Assembly: GCF_001039355.2 (NCBI RefSeq)
Contig: NW_019774681.1
Span: 160,632-220,631 of the forward strand
DNA length: 60,000 nucleotides
From: Lingula anatina
Taxonomy: Eukaryota; Brachiopoda; Lingulata; Lingulida; Lingulidae
Reading direction: 5' to 3'
Both the position numbers and the translations under genes were made by a program. This document shows positions 1 through 9,826 of this stretch, piece after piece; the first letter of the stretch is position 1; each line of letters opens with the position of its first letter. Below the pieces are notes generated by a model. It ran no database searches. It was not told the origin of the DNA and saw nothing but the letters and a program-made list of their open reading frames with translations.

Positions 1-935
1 ATCGGTCTGTCTCTGGAAAAAAAAACTCTAGTGAATCTCTCTCCATTTACCTTCCCTTCTCTAAACACTGAAAGCCGGACAGCATTTTGCAATATTGCCT
101 GAGATACTACACGTGCTTCTACACGTACCTATCAATAACTGGTAAATATCAAGAACGTCCGTTGTCCAGCTAAAAGGTTCCAGGAAAGGGACTGAGGTAA
201 GGCTGCACAAAAGAGTTAGCAGATCAGTTTAGGCCCCACCCCCACCCCCAATTCATGGCACCATTGATCTTCTAGTAAGTTAAATAAAAAAAATCCAGCT
301 CAGGGGTATATTCACCTACACTCAGCAGAGCTATTAGGGCCTATCTATTTAAAAAATTGAAATGCTGTCTTCTTTTTATGCTGGCCTAGGGTAAATTTTG
401 GCTTGACCCCCATTGATAGGCTGCATGCAGAAGGCAAATAACAATTGAAGTTTGTAAAAAAAAAGGGGGGATGGTATTTTCACACACACCCTTTTTTGTA
501 AGGGATGGTGTGTTTGAATAAGACCGATTGCAAATTCCTTTTTAAAAACTGCATAATCTTTTTGAGTCTATTTATTTATTTATTTATTTATTTATATTTT
601 CAGATTGTCTGTCTTATCATGCTGGGATCTCTTGTCATTTATCATACATCCATCCACTCATACATTTATTTATTCATTCATCCATCCTGATTATTTTCAG
701 CATTCGTTCGTTGTTGTCGTTTGTTCCTTCCTTCCATCCTTCATTCACTCTGTCACCTACTGTTATACTCAAAAGGAGCGATTATTATTGACAAATTTTT
801 TTTATTGTAGTTTATAAAATTTATAGTTATATAATTATATTGCCTTTTTCGGTTCTTGGAAAGAGTGTCGGAAACAATCTTTTCTTGCATGCTCTTGTGA
901 CTAAAAAGACTCGATTGTGCACATCCGGATTCTTT
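1..935. other. 5' flank of HRC-like gene, low-complexity sequence
   Basis: No supported gene. Contains a (TTTA)n run at about 571-597, a degenerate CATC/CATT/CTTC tetranucleotide stretch at about 644-750, and short A, T, C and G runs. ORFs here are translations of these repeats. The last 100 bases should hold the promoter but show no TATA or CCAAT box I can defend. Confidence 0.6.
571..597. repeat. (TTTA)n microsatellite
   Basis: Six or more TTTA units with a pure core. Confidence 0.85.
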
Positions 936-947
936 CAAGATGGCGGT
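936..947 (+). promoter_or_regulatory. TISU / YY1-type element over the start codon
   Basis: CAAGATGGCGGT matches the TISU consensus SAASATGGCGGC at 11 of 12 positions, with its ATG being the start codon of the HRC-like gene. TISU elements are known from TATA-less genes with very short 5' leaders and also bind YY1. No TATA box is evident just upstream. Inferred: transcription starts only a few to about 30 bases upstream. Confidence 0.55.
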
Positions 948-1146
948 AAAAAATAAAGCATGCTCAAACAAAAGTACATTTTTATTAATAATTTTCATAC
1001 TTTCAACATTTTTCGTCGTCGGACTGGCGAAGGACGATAAAAAAGAAGATGAAGCACAATCTAAGGAGGCAGAGAATGTCAAAGTCGACGAAGAAAAATT
1101 AAAATATGCCAAAGGGTCTCTATGCAATTATTGCGATTATTGCAAG
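940..1146 (+). CDS. HRC-like gene exon 1 (signal peptide, charged linker, first three cysteines)
   Basis: Encodes residues 1-69 and ends at AAG|GTAGGG in phase 0. The ATG at 940 sits in CAAGATGGCGGT and is the only start that puts the hydrophobic stretch at the N-terminus. The exon ends just after the third cysteine and a lysine. Without splicing, the frame continues only eight codons to a TAG at 1171-1173. Confidence 0.88.
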
Positions 1147-4100
1147 GTAGGGGCAGACTCAAAATGTTGGTAGGGTAATTAATAAAACTGGTGTTAAAAA
1201 AGGCTTATGGTCATTCAAAAATGTCTTTAGCGACTTTTACATTTTTATCTTAAGTTTTGATTTCGACCCCCCCCCCCCAAAAAAAAAAAAAATGTGGAGG
1301 GTGGGGGAGGGGAATTCACTACTAGTACTGGTCTAGTCTCTAAGGTAGCACGAAAGTCCTGTGTTAGCACTCCTTTCTTCCAGTTTCTGATATGTACTGG
1401 TTTTGCTAAAACATGAAAGCAAAGACCTCGAGTAAAATTGAAGGTGGTTTGTTGAATTGAAAATAGATGATACAAGAATTTTAAAGAAATTTCTTCATGG
1501 TCAAAGGGGTGTTCCTAAATTGCACAATACACAACAATACAGCGCAGCACAGTAAAATCCACTTGATAAAACAAGTCCAGTCCCATGTAAACAAAGAAAA
1601 GTGTCAACATTGCCAAGAAGAGCCACTTTCCAACAACGCTGATGACCCGACGAAAATCAATCTGGATGATTAGTCGAGTTGTATCAACAAAATTTTTAAT
1701 TACCTAGTAAAATATTCTGCTTTTATATCACCCCTTTTGTTGGGAATGACCATTTCCTTTATTTAATTGCAACTGCACTCTTTTTTTCCAGTGTATTGCA
1801 CTGTGTTGCACTGTTTTGTAGTGTATTGCGCAATTTAGGGACATTGTGGTCAAAGTGCAAGTTAAACAACTGCCAACTAAGCTTAGTTAATGTATTCCTG
1901 CTCGGGACAAATGGTTTGACACATCAACTTACCAAATTTGGCCTGTACTTCCTTTTAATCTTCATGCATATAGACCTGCTAATATCTGTGAGTGTTAATT
2001 GCAAACTTGAGATCTGCACCCTAATTCTACAATTTCTAGTAACTTCCATTGTGTTGACCAATATCATGAAATTTTTGCCCCAAAATGCTGAAAAGGTTTT
2101 TTTTTATCGCTGAAAAGGTTTTTTTTTTTTAATTTTAAAAGGTTCAGTTTGTAAAGAAAAGATATTGATGTTATCTATAAAACGCATGTAACAGAAATGG
2201 CCTCTTATCATACAAAAAGTCATTTAGATGTTCTGGGCTTCTTTGTGCCATATCAATTGAACTTACCTAGTTAAAATCATTTAACATGATCCTGTATACA
2301 GTTTAACTTATTTGAGAAAAAATCCAGAAAAATGCAAAGCATTTAAGTTTTTAGCATTACTGGATTTTAGGGTGCCATTTTTAACACTGAATGACTATAT
2401 AATCAACTACAACCACGTGGGAAATTATGACCAATGTACATTATTATTACCCTTTCAACTGTATTAAATTTCTGATACTTTTGCAGTATCCCCCCCCCCC
2501 CCACACTGTGACTCTCTAATTTTTAATACTGTTCAAAATTAAAGATGCATATGAACTCAATTTTTTTTTTTTTTTTTTTTACAAAAGTCCACCAAATGTT
2601 ACCACATAGTTTCAGATAGTATAAATACTGAAAGGCATAGTTTCATAATACCTGAAAAAGGATATTTGAAGGGATTTTTCTACTTGCTTGCTATTCTCTA
2701 TATGGATGGGGCAGATAAGAAAGTCAAATAAGTAGGTCAAATTTATGACCAAAAATTTCAAAAAGTGTCTGTTTTAATCTCTTTTATGGCCATATTTATA
2801 TAAGTGATTATACTTATTTTAGTTTTTAAGAAACTAGTAGAAGTGGTTTATATGCATTACTGGTATCCACATTCCATTGATGATCAGTTCACATATACAT
2901 TCAAGTAATGTGGCGACTTTGATCCATATCTCTGCCATTTAAATACATTTGTTTTGAAATTTACTTATTTTTATTTTTAGAATTTTACCAATGTGATTAC
3001 AGCAAAATGTCACACCAGCAATAGCCTTAGCTCTCATAATATTTGGCAGACATAAAGTTTCAAATTAAAAAAACATCAAATTAGTAAATGAATTGCCAAA
3101 CTAATTTATTTCAGTAATGGAGACATTGTTCTAAGTCACCATACAACTAAATATATGTCACAATCAGTAAATAAATTATGTGCTGTGGTCATGCACAACT
3201 TTGGAACTTCCTTGTAGAGTTGCCATTATCAAAATTACATGCATGATATATAGAAAAGATATTGAATATCACAGAGTTATGTTGTGGAGGGGGGATACTG
3301 TGAAAGTGCCAAATTTCTTTAAACAATAGATTGGCCATGGGTTGTTGTCCAACAAAAATACAGAAGGGCCTTAGCATTGTTAGTGCAGGACTACACTTGT
3401 CAAGAGCATTGTACCTCATTTGATCATTTGGATAAAATTACAAGGAAAATCACAAAGTTAGGTAACGAAACTGCAAATTGATCTATAAAGATGAATATAA
3501 TTGAAATTAAAATTAATGCAATCAGATAAGAGTAATTAAAACAAAATAAGATGAGAATTATTTAAATAAAATAAGATAATTGTACCACCAGCGTTAGCGC
3601 TGGCGGTACACATGGTTTTGGTCCCGTCCGGAACGTTCCGCCGGCTCCGCCAGCTCCGCCGGCTCCGCCGGACGGCTACCGTTACCGCTTCTCCTCCTAG
3701 ACGGTAAGGGCCCCCGTACCCATCTCATGGATTTAGGTCACCTATAATCTCAACTCGTTCCACGTAAAATTTGGGCTTTGTCGGTATTGGGGTCTGGGTG
3801 TGGCACTCATTACAATGCACCCTTGTCTAAAAATGGCAAAATTAAATGCTAATTATCTACCCTACGGAAGGAGTTATGGGAAAAATTTCTATAGACGGCC
3901 TTCCAAAAGTCATATGTGTAGATTTCAAATATACCCTTGGATTTGACCTTTGACCTTTACTTCAAGGTCAAATGGGCCAAAATTTTCAAAAAAANGGTCT
4001 ATACGAATGCGCTTGCTCCAGCTGGTGGTACAAAATTCGGAGGCGGTATCGCCTCTCTGATCCTCTAGTTAAAGATAGATAAAAGGTTAATAAGCAAATG

Positions 4101-7100
4101 AAATGGAAAATAATGGAAATTGCATAACTGTTAGATCTTGCCCATTTGGATGACTTGTAATTACAGTTTTGTAGAAAGCCTTGCTGATGAGGTAATAACT
4201 GATTTTTTTTACCAATTAGGGTAATGGACTCAATAGTATGAATACAATGGAAAAATGATCAACAATTAATAATCTTGGTTGAATAATTATTTTGTAATAA
4301 ACAGGTTGTGAATAGTCTGCACCCAGTCTTTTAACAAAGTGATGCTTTTTTCTGCTCTTTCCATCTTATTTGTTTAATTCTTGCTTCTGAGCTAATGAAA
4401 CATGGATTAACACAAAGGTAAACTATCAGTCATCAGTATCAAAATTATTCTATCAATATTTAAAATGGCATGTTACCTAAATACCAAGATTGAAATGATT
4501 GGAGTTGAGTATTGACACATCATTTATTAATGTTGCACCAAGGCTGCTTTTCAAATGAAATGCAAAAAAAAAAAAAAAAGGTTTTCACACATCTTTTATT
4601 CATGGTGCACCAGGGCTGCTTTTTATAAGAAGTAAGGAAACTGTATTCTGCAGTCATAAGCAGTAGGGGTGTGGGTGGTACAGTGAAAGCTTGGGAACAT
4701 CTGCTGCCTCTGCTACATGTTATTTCTTCACCACATCTGCTGGTTGTTGTGTGCAAACATGTATTGAGACATTGACAATATGATAATTTCTGTTCTTTGT
4801 TATTTGGAACAACCCTAACAAAGTTAAACTCGACAACCTTATACATGTAGGTTTTTTTAATCGTATCTTTTTTTTTTTTTTTTTTTTGTTTAATCGTGTT
4901 TTTGTGAAAAAGGATCCTGATGATCATAGTCACTGTGATATTTGTTTGAAATATTATATGACCAGTCATATATTATTCATTGGCATCCAAAAGATGATTC
5001 CTTTGTAAATTTTATGTCACTATGCAGCCATCACCTGCATCCGTCAGCATTTTAACCATGTGGCTTGTTATTCATATTTCCAGAGTATATTTACAAGACT
5101 AAATGCAATACATTCTTGATTTTTTAGTTACACATTGGAATTTTCAAGTTTTGACGTTGGAACTTTGATGCCCTGCACTGGTTCCATTTTGTGAATATCC
5201 ACATTACCACTAACATAATTAAAAAGTGGTGGAAATAATGCTGTTAAACATTCTGTGGTATTGCATAAAAATTAACAAAAACCTATTTTGGGCAATGAAG
5301 GGATTACTGTGTACCTACCACAGTATCCTCAAACCTACTGGAGTTATTTACATAGCACTTGAATACAGATTTTAAAGGGATAACAACTGTTCATTTTGGC
5401 CAAAAAAAAAAAAAGAATTTTCCTGGGGTAAACAGCAATTTTCCCATACTTACCAATGGTTAATGAATCCATTTCTACATTCAAAGTTAGTCCCTGTTTT
5501 TTTTTTTCTAAAAAGTTTTTTTGTAATAATCTCTTAAGAGATAATTACAGAATATAGTCATCTATGGTCCAATGGCAAGCATATATTTCAGTTTTATTGG
5601 TACAACTGCCATTTTTGTGGCAAAAAAGAATATATATTTTTCTAGAGTTGTTTACAATGTATTTATTATGAAATATAGATCTCATACGAAGAGTTATTAT
5701 CCCTTTAAAGTCAAGTGTCAACTGTATTGGCATTTTCAAGGTTGAACTTTGAACTTCTCTTGGCCAGAAGCCCTGTGGAAGGTACATTTCTTGAATGTCC
5801 ACATTAATAGTTGTACATAATAAAGAATTGGTGATGATGATGCTGTTTAAATAATAAATATTGTAGGAAAATTTACAAAAACCCTGCTTTGTGGACGGTC
5901 ATTGTTAATGCAATAAATGGATAACTGTGTGTGCATTATAATACTTAAGTTTAATAGCTTTATTGAGCCATATTTTTTTTAATTATGTAGTTTTTTTTTG
6001 TTTTTGTTTTTTCACACAATTATAGCATTACCAAGGTGTGAATATGAACTCCCATGGGCCTGGAAACCAGTATTTTTGATTTATTGAATGTCCATGCTTA
6101 CTGTAGTGCAAAATTAAAATCTGTGGTGATTATGCTGTTTCCTAATAAATATTGTATCAAAATTGCCAGAAAATAATTTTGTTCATAGTCATCATAAACA
6201 CATTAAAAGGAAAGTCATGTTTATTATTATTCTCAGACTTGATGGAATACTGTGTAGAACTAACATACAGCTTGACTTAAAAAGCCAATTTGATTGGGTT
6301 ATTTTACATATTTACATTTTTAAAATGGTCTTGTTTAAGGATGCAGTATAGCATATGAAGTCCTTGTTAACATTTTACCATATTTTGGATCTGGATATCT
6401 CGGAAACCATGAAAACCCTTTTTGGAAGTATATCCCAATTGGTAATACTTGTGTGTTGTAACATGGACCTAGTAAGAGATAACTGGTTGCCAGGTAGTTA
6501 CATGTTCCAATACATTGTAATTATATGCAGAATATATACATAGTCAATCAAAGTGGTTGAACTATCTTAGGTGCATATCAGTCAATGCTGAGAATACCAT
6601 AATGGGCGAATTGTATTATACAACATCTGTGCTCTAAGCCAACACCTCCCCAACACGTACACACATACACATGTACACACTTGTAAAAAAAAAAAGAGGC
6701 TTGCTGTGGGCTATTTCTAGATCCATTAATAATTCTCTCTGATAAACAGCTTGAAATACAGGGAAATAATGTGGTTAAACCACAGAGACAATCAAATCAG
6801 CCATATATAACAATTCAATGGAATCGTTGTCTTTTTTAAAAGGCATGTTAAAACATGTTTACGTAGGATTCTCAGTTCCATATTATTTTACAGTCACGCC
6901 ATATTCCATGCTTACTGTTTTATTGTAGGTGGCCATTCCATCAACCTTAGGGCTAATTTCTATGGATACCATTAGTCTACGTAGATTGATTTAACTCTGC
7001 AGGGAATCTTGCTGAGTGCAGTAAGCTTAACTAAATGACACGCCTCCTCTTGTTTCTAACGTACTCTTAAAATCACCAACCAATCTGTATTCTACTCACT

Positions 7101-9826
7101 GCCAAGAAGAGGGGTGTCATTCAGTTAAGCTGATTGCACTCGACGAGAGTCCCTGCAGAGTTGGATCGAGCTTTATAGACCAATGGTGTCTATGTGAATG
7201 AGCCCTTATGCTTCTTTATTTGTTATGTCATTTCAAGAATGAATATACTGCAAATTTATTAGTTTTCATGCGTTCAAGGGCATGTGATTTAAATATAGCT
7301 TTATTAGGGTAACACCATGAAACAGATTCCTGAAAATTTGTGACAAAATAACAAGTAATAAGTTTCAGGTAACAAACTCAAGAAAATTGATAACAAGGCT
7401 AAAATTTGGATTGAAAGGAAAGATTAGGAGAGTAATACACAAATCACGAGAATCCTGACGAAATTTGATAGGTCTAACCAAGATATGTGTATTATTACAG
7501 GAAATCTATAGTGAAAAATAATTAATAAGCATTTTTGAACAAATATTTTCCTAGAAAGACTGTCAAAGTCATCATAATAGTCAAGCTTATTGGAAAAAAT
7601 GAATATCTACTTTTTTAAAGATAGGATGTAAGGTCTATGTGAATGTTGTTGTACATAACTAAATAAAAGACAACATTTTAGACCCATACTGGTCATAATA
7701 CCAGCTTAAAAAGGCACCCTCTTTGGCAGTGAATCAGACCCACTGATGACCCCATCTTTTGCTTTATATGTGCTTATAACTTTTTGATCGGTTTGATCAC
7801 TGAAAATTAAGCTTTACTGATTACATTTCAGTTTTGTAAGCTGTGCGATGAAGATTGCCCCTGTGAAACGAGCCCCAGTCAACCAAACTGTCACATGTGC
7901 AAGGTAAACACAATTGTTTTGAAAATTGTAAAACTTCTCAGTCATTGAATTTGAACATTATATATAAGTATTAGTAATTAGCACGAGTTGAATATTGTAC
8001 ACCTACAGTATCATGAAGTCCTCTATTCTGAAGAGTTTCTTCTCTTTTATTTATTTTTGACTGTGACTGTTTGTGTGCCTGTGTGAAAAAGTGGATTTAC
8101 ACTCCAGTTGTGAAGGCATAATGCCATACTAATTCAATACATTGTGTTATTATAAGCTAACCATGCAGAGCAAATCTACTTCTGTAGTCCTGCCCGCTTC
8201 TATCTCAACTATAGAATAAATGAATAAAGCTGTGAATTTTGCTATTTATTAGACCCTAGTTTCACTTGTATCCCTTGTATTGGGCTTTATCTGCATTATG
8301 TATGTATTTTAGGCAGATGAACAAATCTAATGATTTTTTGCTATTTATTTGACCCTACCAGGCTTAACATGTATGGTGTACCCTTTCTGTTACATTGCTG
8401 TTGATTTAGAGTACAATTTTCTATTTCAGTATTGCAAGTTCTGTCACCTGTGTAAAGTGTGTGACTCTATTTGCCAGCCAGGTAATGTAACTAGTAGTGC
8501 TTTTACTCAACAGTATGTTACATTGTGTGGACTAGGATCTGCCTTATTGGGTTGGGGGGGCTTTTTCTAAAAAGAAAGTGGATCTTTTAGCAGGAAACCT
8601 TCATGTACCTTGATCAAATTTAACTCGGAGTGGATCTTTTCTAGGCAAAAATGGGGATTCATGGACCCCCCCTAGGCTATGGCCCTGGGGTGGGTTGGTG
8701 TTTGGGGTGGGTGGGTTAGGTATTACTTTACTAAAGAATATCGTAAATTAGGCTTAACTTTAAGACCCAAATTTTTGGTATACTTCAGTTTGGGCAAATC
8801 CATATTTGTTCCTTAAAATAAAGTGCCTTTGGCTTCAACCATATCTTCTTTTATGTAGAACAAAATTTTGTGTAAGTAGACTGATACTGATTTATTTAGG
8901 GTCTAAGTAGACTAAGATGTTAAGACCAATTTTCAGGTTAAGTTATATAGGGACATTGGCCGGCCGTTTGGATCAAAGCTGGGTAGTGCATTTCAGTTTT
9001 CTTTTTTCATTGTCTGTACTTCCCCAGAATGAAACAGCAGAAGATAGTTATAGATTTCTTATCAATTGCGGGTGCTCTGTACAGATGTTCAGAGCATTAT
9101 CAATATAATATTGCTTCAAATTCTTAGATAACATGCATTGTTGCATAGTATTCAAATGCAATAATGATTGCCAGCAAGCCTTGAATGTTGCATAAGTTTG
9201 CTGCAAATGCAGTAACACTGGTCCATGATTTAATATTACTTCAGTCTAAAGTGCTTATTGAACTTGAGAACGAGTTAATCACACGAAATGTGATTAAGCC
9301 TATATTGTGAGCCTTCCTATATCCTGTCAAGAGGGTTGTGTAATGTGAACATGAGAAAACCTATTATTGGTGGTGTGCGGATCATGATGCAATTTCTAGT
9401 AAAACTTGCCTTTAAAGTTAATAAGAATACGATAATAAAAAGAACCTTATGCTTTCTCTTTGTTTGTTTCCAAGAATGATCATTTTATAGGTGGTAACTG
9501 CCAAGCTATTATTTGATTTCCTATCATTTTATTTCAGGAGGCATCATAGATCGAGTAACTGCAGCTCTGGTAAAGTAAGTATGATAAGCCTATCATGTTT
9601 TGTGCAAAGATGGGAAAAACATACAAATACAATAAAAAAAGAAGTGGAAGAACCCTTGAATATTGAATAATGTCAGATTTTGTTACAAATTATCAAAAAG
9701 CAAAGTCAGAAGAGGTAACACATTATTTTCTATTCCAGTGCTCTTCCTCACCATGATCCAGAGGAAATCAACAAAGATATAGATGGAGTCAAAGAATGGA
9801 TAGATAGGAAAAAAGATGAATTATAA
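940..9826 (+). CDS. HRC-like cysteine-rich ER-lumen protein with KDEL, 5 exons
   Basis: Joined exons 940-1146, 7832-7903, 8430-8481, 9538-9574 and 9739-9826 give an uninterrupted 151-residue protein; every intron is GT-AG and phases agree (0,0,1,2). Seen: a hydrophobic signal peptide at residues 14-30 with a likely cut after VGLA; a Lys/Glu/Asp-rich segment at 31-57; a GSLC start to a 14-cysteine domain (residues 59-111, mostly CxxC steps); a short C-terminal helix-like region; and a terminal KDEL (148-151). Known: vertebrate HRC, a sarcoplasmic reticulum calcium-binding protein, ends in a 14-cysteine domain with the same GSLC start, nearly the same spacing, an 8-residue central gap and a CxPG end. 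Inferred: this is an HRC-family protein of the ER/SR lumen that lacks the His/acidic repeats. Its calcium role is not shown by the sequence. The gene symbol is left blank because orthology is judged from remembered sequence. Confidence 0.85.
1181..1186 (+). terminator. candidate intronic poly(A) signal in intron 1
   Basis: AATAAA lies 8 nt after the in-frame TAG (1171-1173) met when exon 1 is not spliced, followed by a short GU-rich stretch. It could end a short transcript encoding a 77-residue protein without most cysteines or KDEL. Chance AATAAA is common in AT-rich DNA. Confidence 0.25.
1512..1848. mobile_element. inverted-repeat (MITE-like) element
   Basis: The left arm beginning CCTAAATTGCACAATACAC (about 1514) is matched by the reverse complement of the right arm, which ends at about 1844 with GCGCAATTTAGGG. 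Similarity extends roughly 50-60 bp inward with scattered mismatches. No ORF lies between. No clean target duplication was identified. It resembles a non-autonomous DNA transposon relic. Confidence 0.5.
1792..1831 (+). repeat. 10-nt tandem repeat, 4 copies
   Basis: TGTATTGCAC, TGTGTTGCAC, TGTTTTGTAG and TGTATTGCGC follow one another. The array forms the right arm of the surrounding inverted-repeat element. Confidence 0.6.
3586..4068 (+). mobile_element. Helitron-like non-autonomous element (tentative)
   Basis: A block much richer in G+C than its flanks, starting with a hairpin (about 3586-3614, CCAGCG-TTAG-CGCTGG core). It includes tandem GCCGGCTCC-type repeats (about 3646-3675) and ends in a perfect 6-bp hairpin (GAGGCG-GTAT-CGCCTC, 4040-4055) followed nine bases later by CTAG and a T. 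A hairpin about 10 nt before CTRR-T is the known 3' end of Helitrons. The 5' TC end is not clear, so it could be another repeat class. An ambiguous base is at 3995. Confidence 0.4.
3944..3956 (-). promoter_or_regulatory. DR1 nuclear-receptor motif inside the repeat
   Basis: TGACCTTTGACCT reads on the minus strand as AGGTCAAAGGTCA, a perfect direct repeat of AGGTCA with one-base spacing. A further AAGGTCA half-site follows on the plus strand at about 3964. DR1 is bound by HNF4, COUP-TF and RXR-type receptors. Function here is not shown. Confidence 0.4.
4515..4635. repeat. short direct duplication, 72-nt offset
   Basis: ACACATCATTTATTAATGTT with its following GCACCAAGGCTGCTTTT (from 4515) recurs with few changes from about 4587. 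The copies are separated by a poly-A run. Confidence 0.6.
5150..6260. repeat. three diverged copies of a roughly 170-220 bp repeat
   Basis: Copies at about 5150-5315, 5741-5930 and 6030-6255 share the ordered landmarks GAACTT, TGAATGTCCACATTA, a GTGGTGATNATGCTGTTT-like block, AATAAATATTGTA, AAAATT-ACAAAAACC and a closing ACTGTGT. They are diverged by substitutions and indels and encode no protein. The origin, tandem duplication or an interspersed family, is undecided. Confidence 0.5.
6949..7207. mobile_element. MITE-like foldback element with about 100-bp arms
   Basis: The left arm 6949-7052 (starting AGGGCTAATTTCTATGGATA) pairs with the right arm 7104-7207 (reverse complement starting AAGGGCTCATTCACATAGAC). 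Shared blocks include AACTCTGCAGGGA, GAGTGCA, AGCTTAACT and AATGACAC. Only about 50 bp of spacer lies between. No ORF. Confidence 0.7.
7832..7903 (+). CDS. HRC-like gene exon 2
   Basis: A 72-nt exon between TTTCAG and AAG|GTAAAC, phase 0 on both sides, encoding residues 70-93. It begins FCKLC and ends CHMCK. It carries cysteines 4-9 and the 8-residue gap that divides the two cysteine clusters, the same gap length as in vertebrate HRC as I recall it. It is too short to find by ORF length. The call rests on splice sites, phase and the cysteine pattern. Confidence 0.85.
7904..8429 (+). other. HRC-like intron 2
   Basis: A 526-bp intron with GTAAAC donor and TTTCAG acceptor. No repeat or other feature stands out. 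Confidence 0.75.
8430..8481 (+). CDS. HRC-like gene exon 3
   Basis: A 52-nt exon between CTATTTCAG and G|GTAATG, entering in phase 0 and leaving in phase 1. It encodes YCKFCHLCKVCDSIC then QP and the first base of a glycine codon, giving cysteines 10-14. The HLC/VC/IC/PG end matches the end of the HRC cysteine domain. Confidence 0.86.
8482..9537 (+). other. HRC-like intron 3
   Basis: A 1.06-kb intron with GTAATG donor and ATTTCAG acceptor. A G-rich stretch at about 8686-8720 has several GGG/GGGG runs. Nothing else supported. Confidence 0.7.
9538..9574 (+). CDS. HRC-like gene exon 4 (37-nt small exon)
   Basis: Acceptor ATTTCAG and donor AA|GTAAGT frame a 37-nt exon encoding GGIIDRVTAALV plus two bases of an asparagine codon. 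It corresponds to the segment after the CxPG end in HRC, where vertebrates have a similar hydrophobic/Ala-Leu stretch. It is unusually small but its phases join exons 3 and 5 exactly. Confidence 0.8.
9739..9826 (+). CDS. HRC-like gene exon 5 (C-terminus with KDEL and stop)
   Basis: Acceptor TATTCCAG. The exon completes the split Asn codon, encodes a charged C-terminal segment ending DRKKDEL, and stops at TAA (9824-9826). The last four residues are the canonical KDEL signal for KDEL-receptor retrieval to the ER. The 3'UTR follows directly. Confidence 0.87.

Larger units (their letters stand above)
1147..7831 (+). other. HRC-like intron 1 (6.7 kb)
   Basis: Holds the 1.5-1.85 kb inverted-repeat element, a Helitron-like element (3.6-4.07 kb), a short direct duplication at 4.5 kb, three diverged copies of a repeat (5.15-6.26 kb) and a MITE (6.95-7.2 kb). 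Poly-C, poly-A and poly-T runs occur at 1268, 2490, 2561, 4564 and 4869. No coding exon was seen in the rest. Confidence 0.6.

Noticed and set aside
753-1127. 124-residue minus-strand ORF
   Set aside because: Opposite-strand shadow of exon 1 of the HRC-like gene.
4520-4969. 149-residue minus-strand ORF
   Set aside because: It runs through poly-A/poly-T tracts (poly-Lys and poly-Phe) and a duplicated repeat, and is not gene-like.
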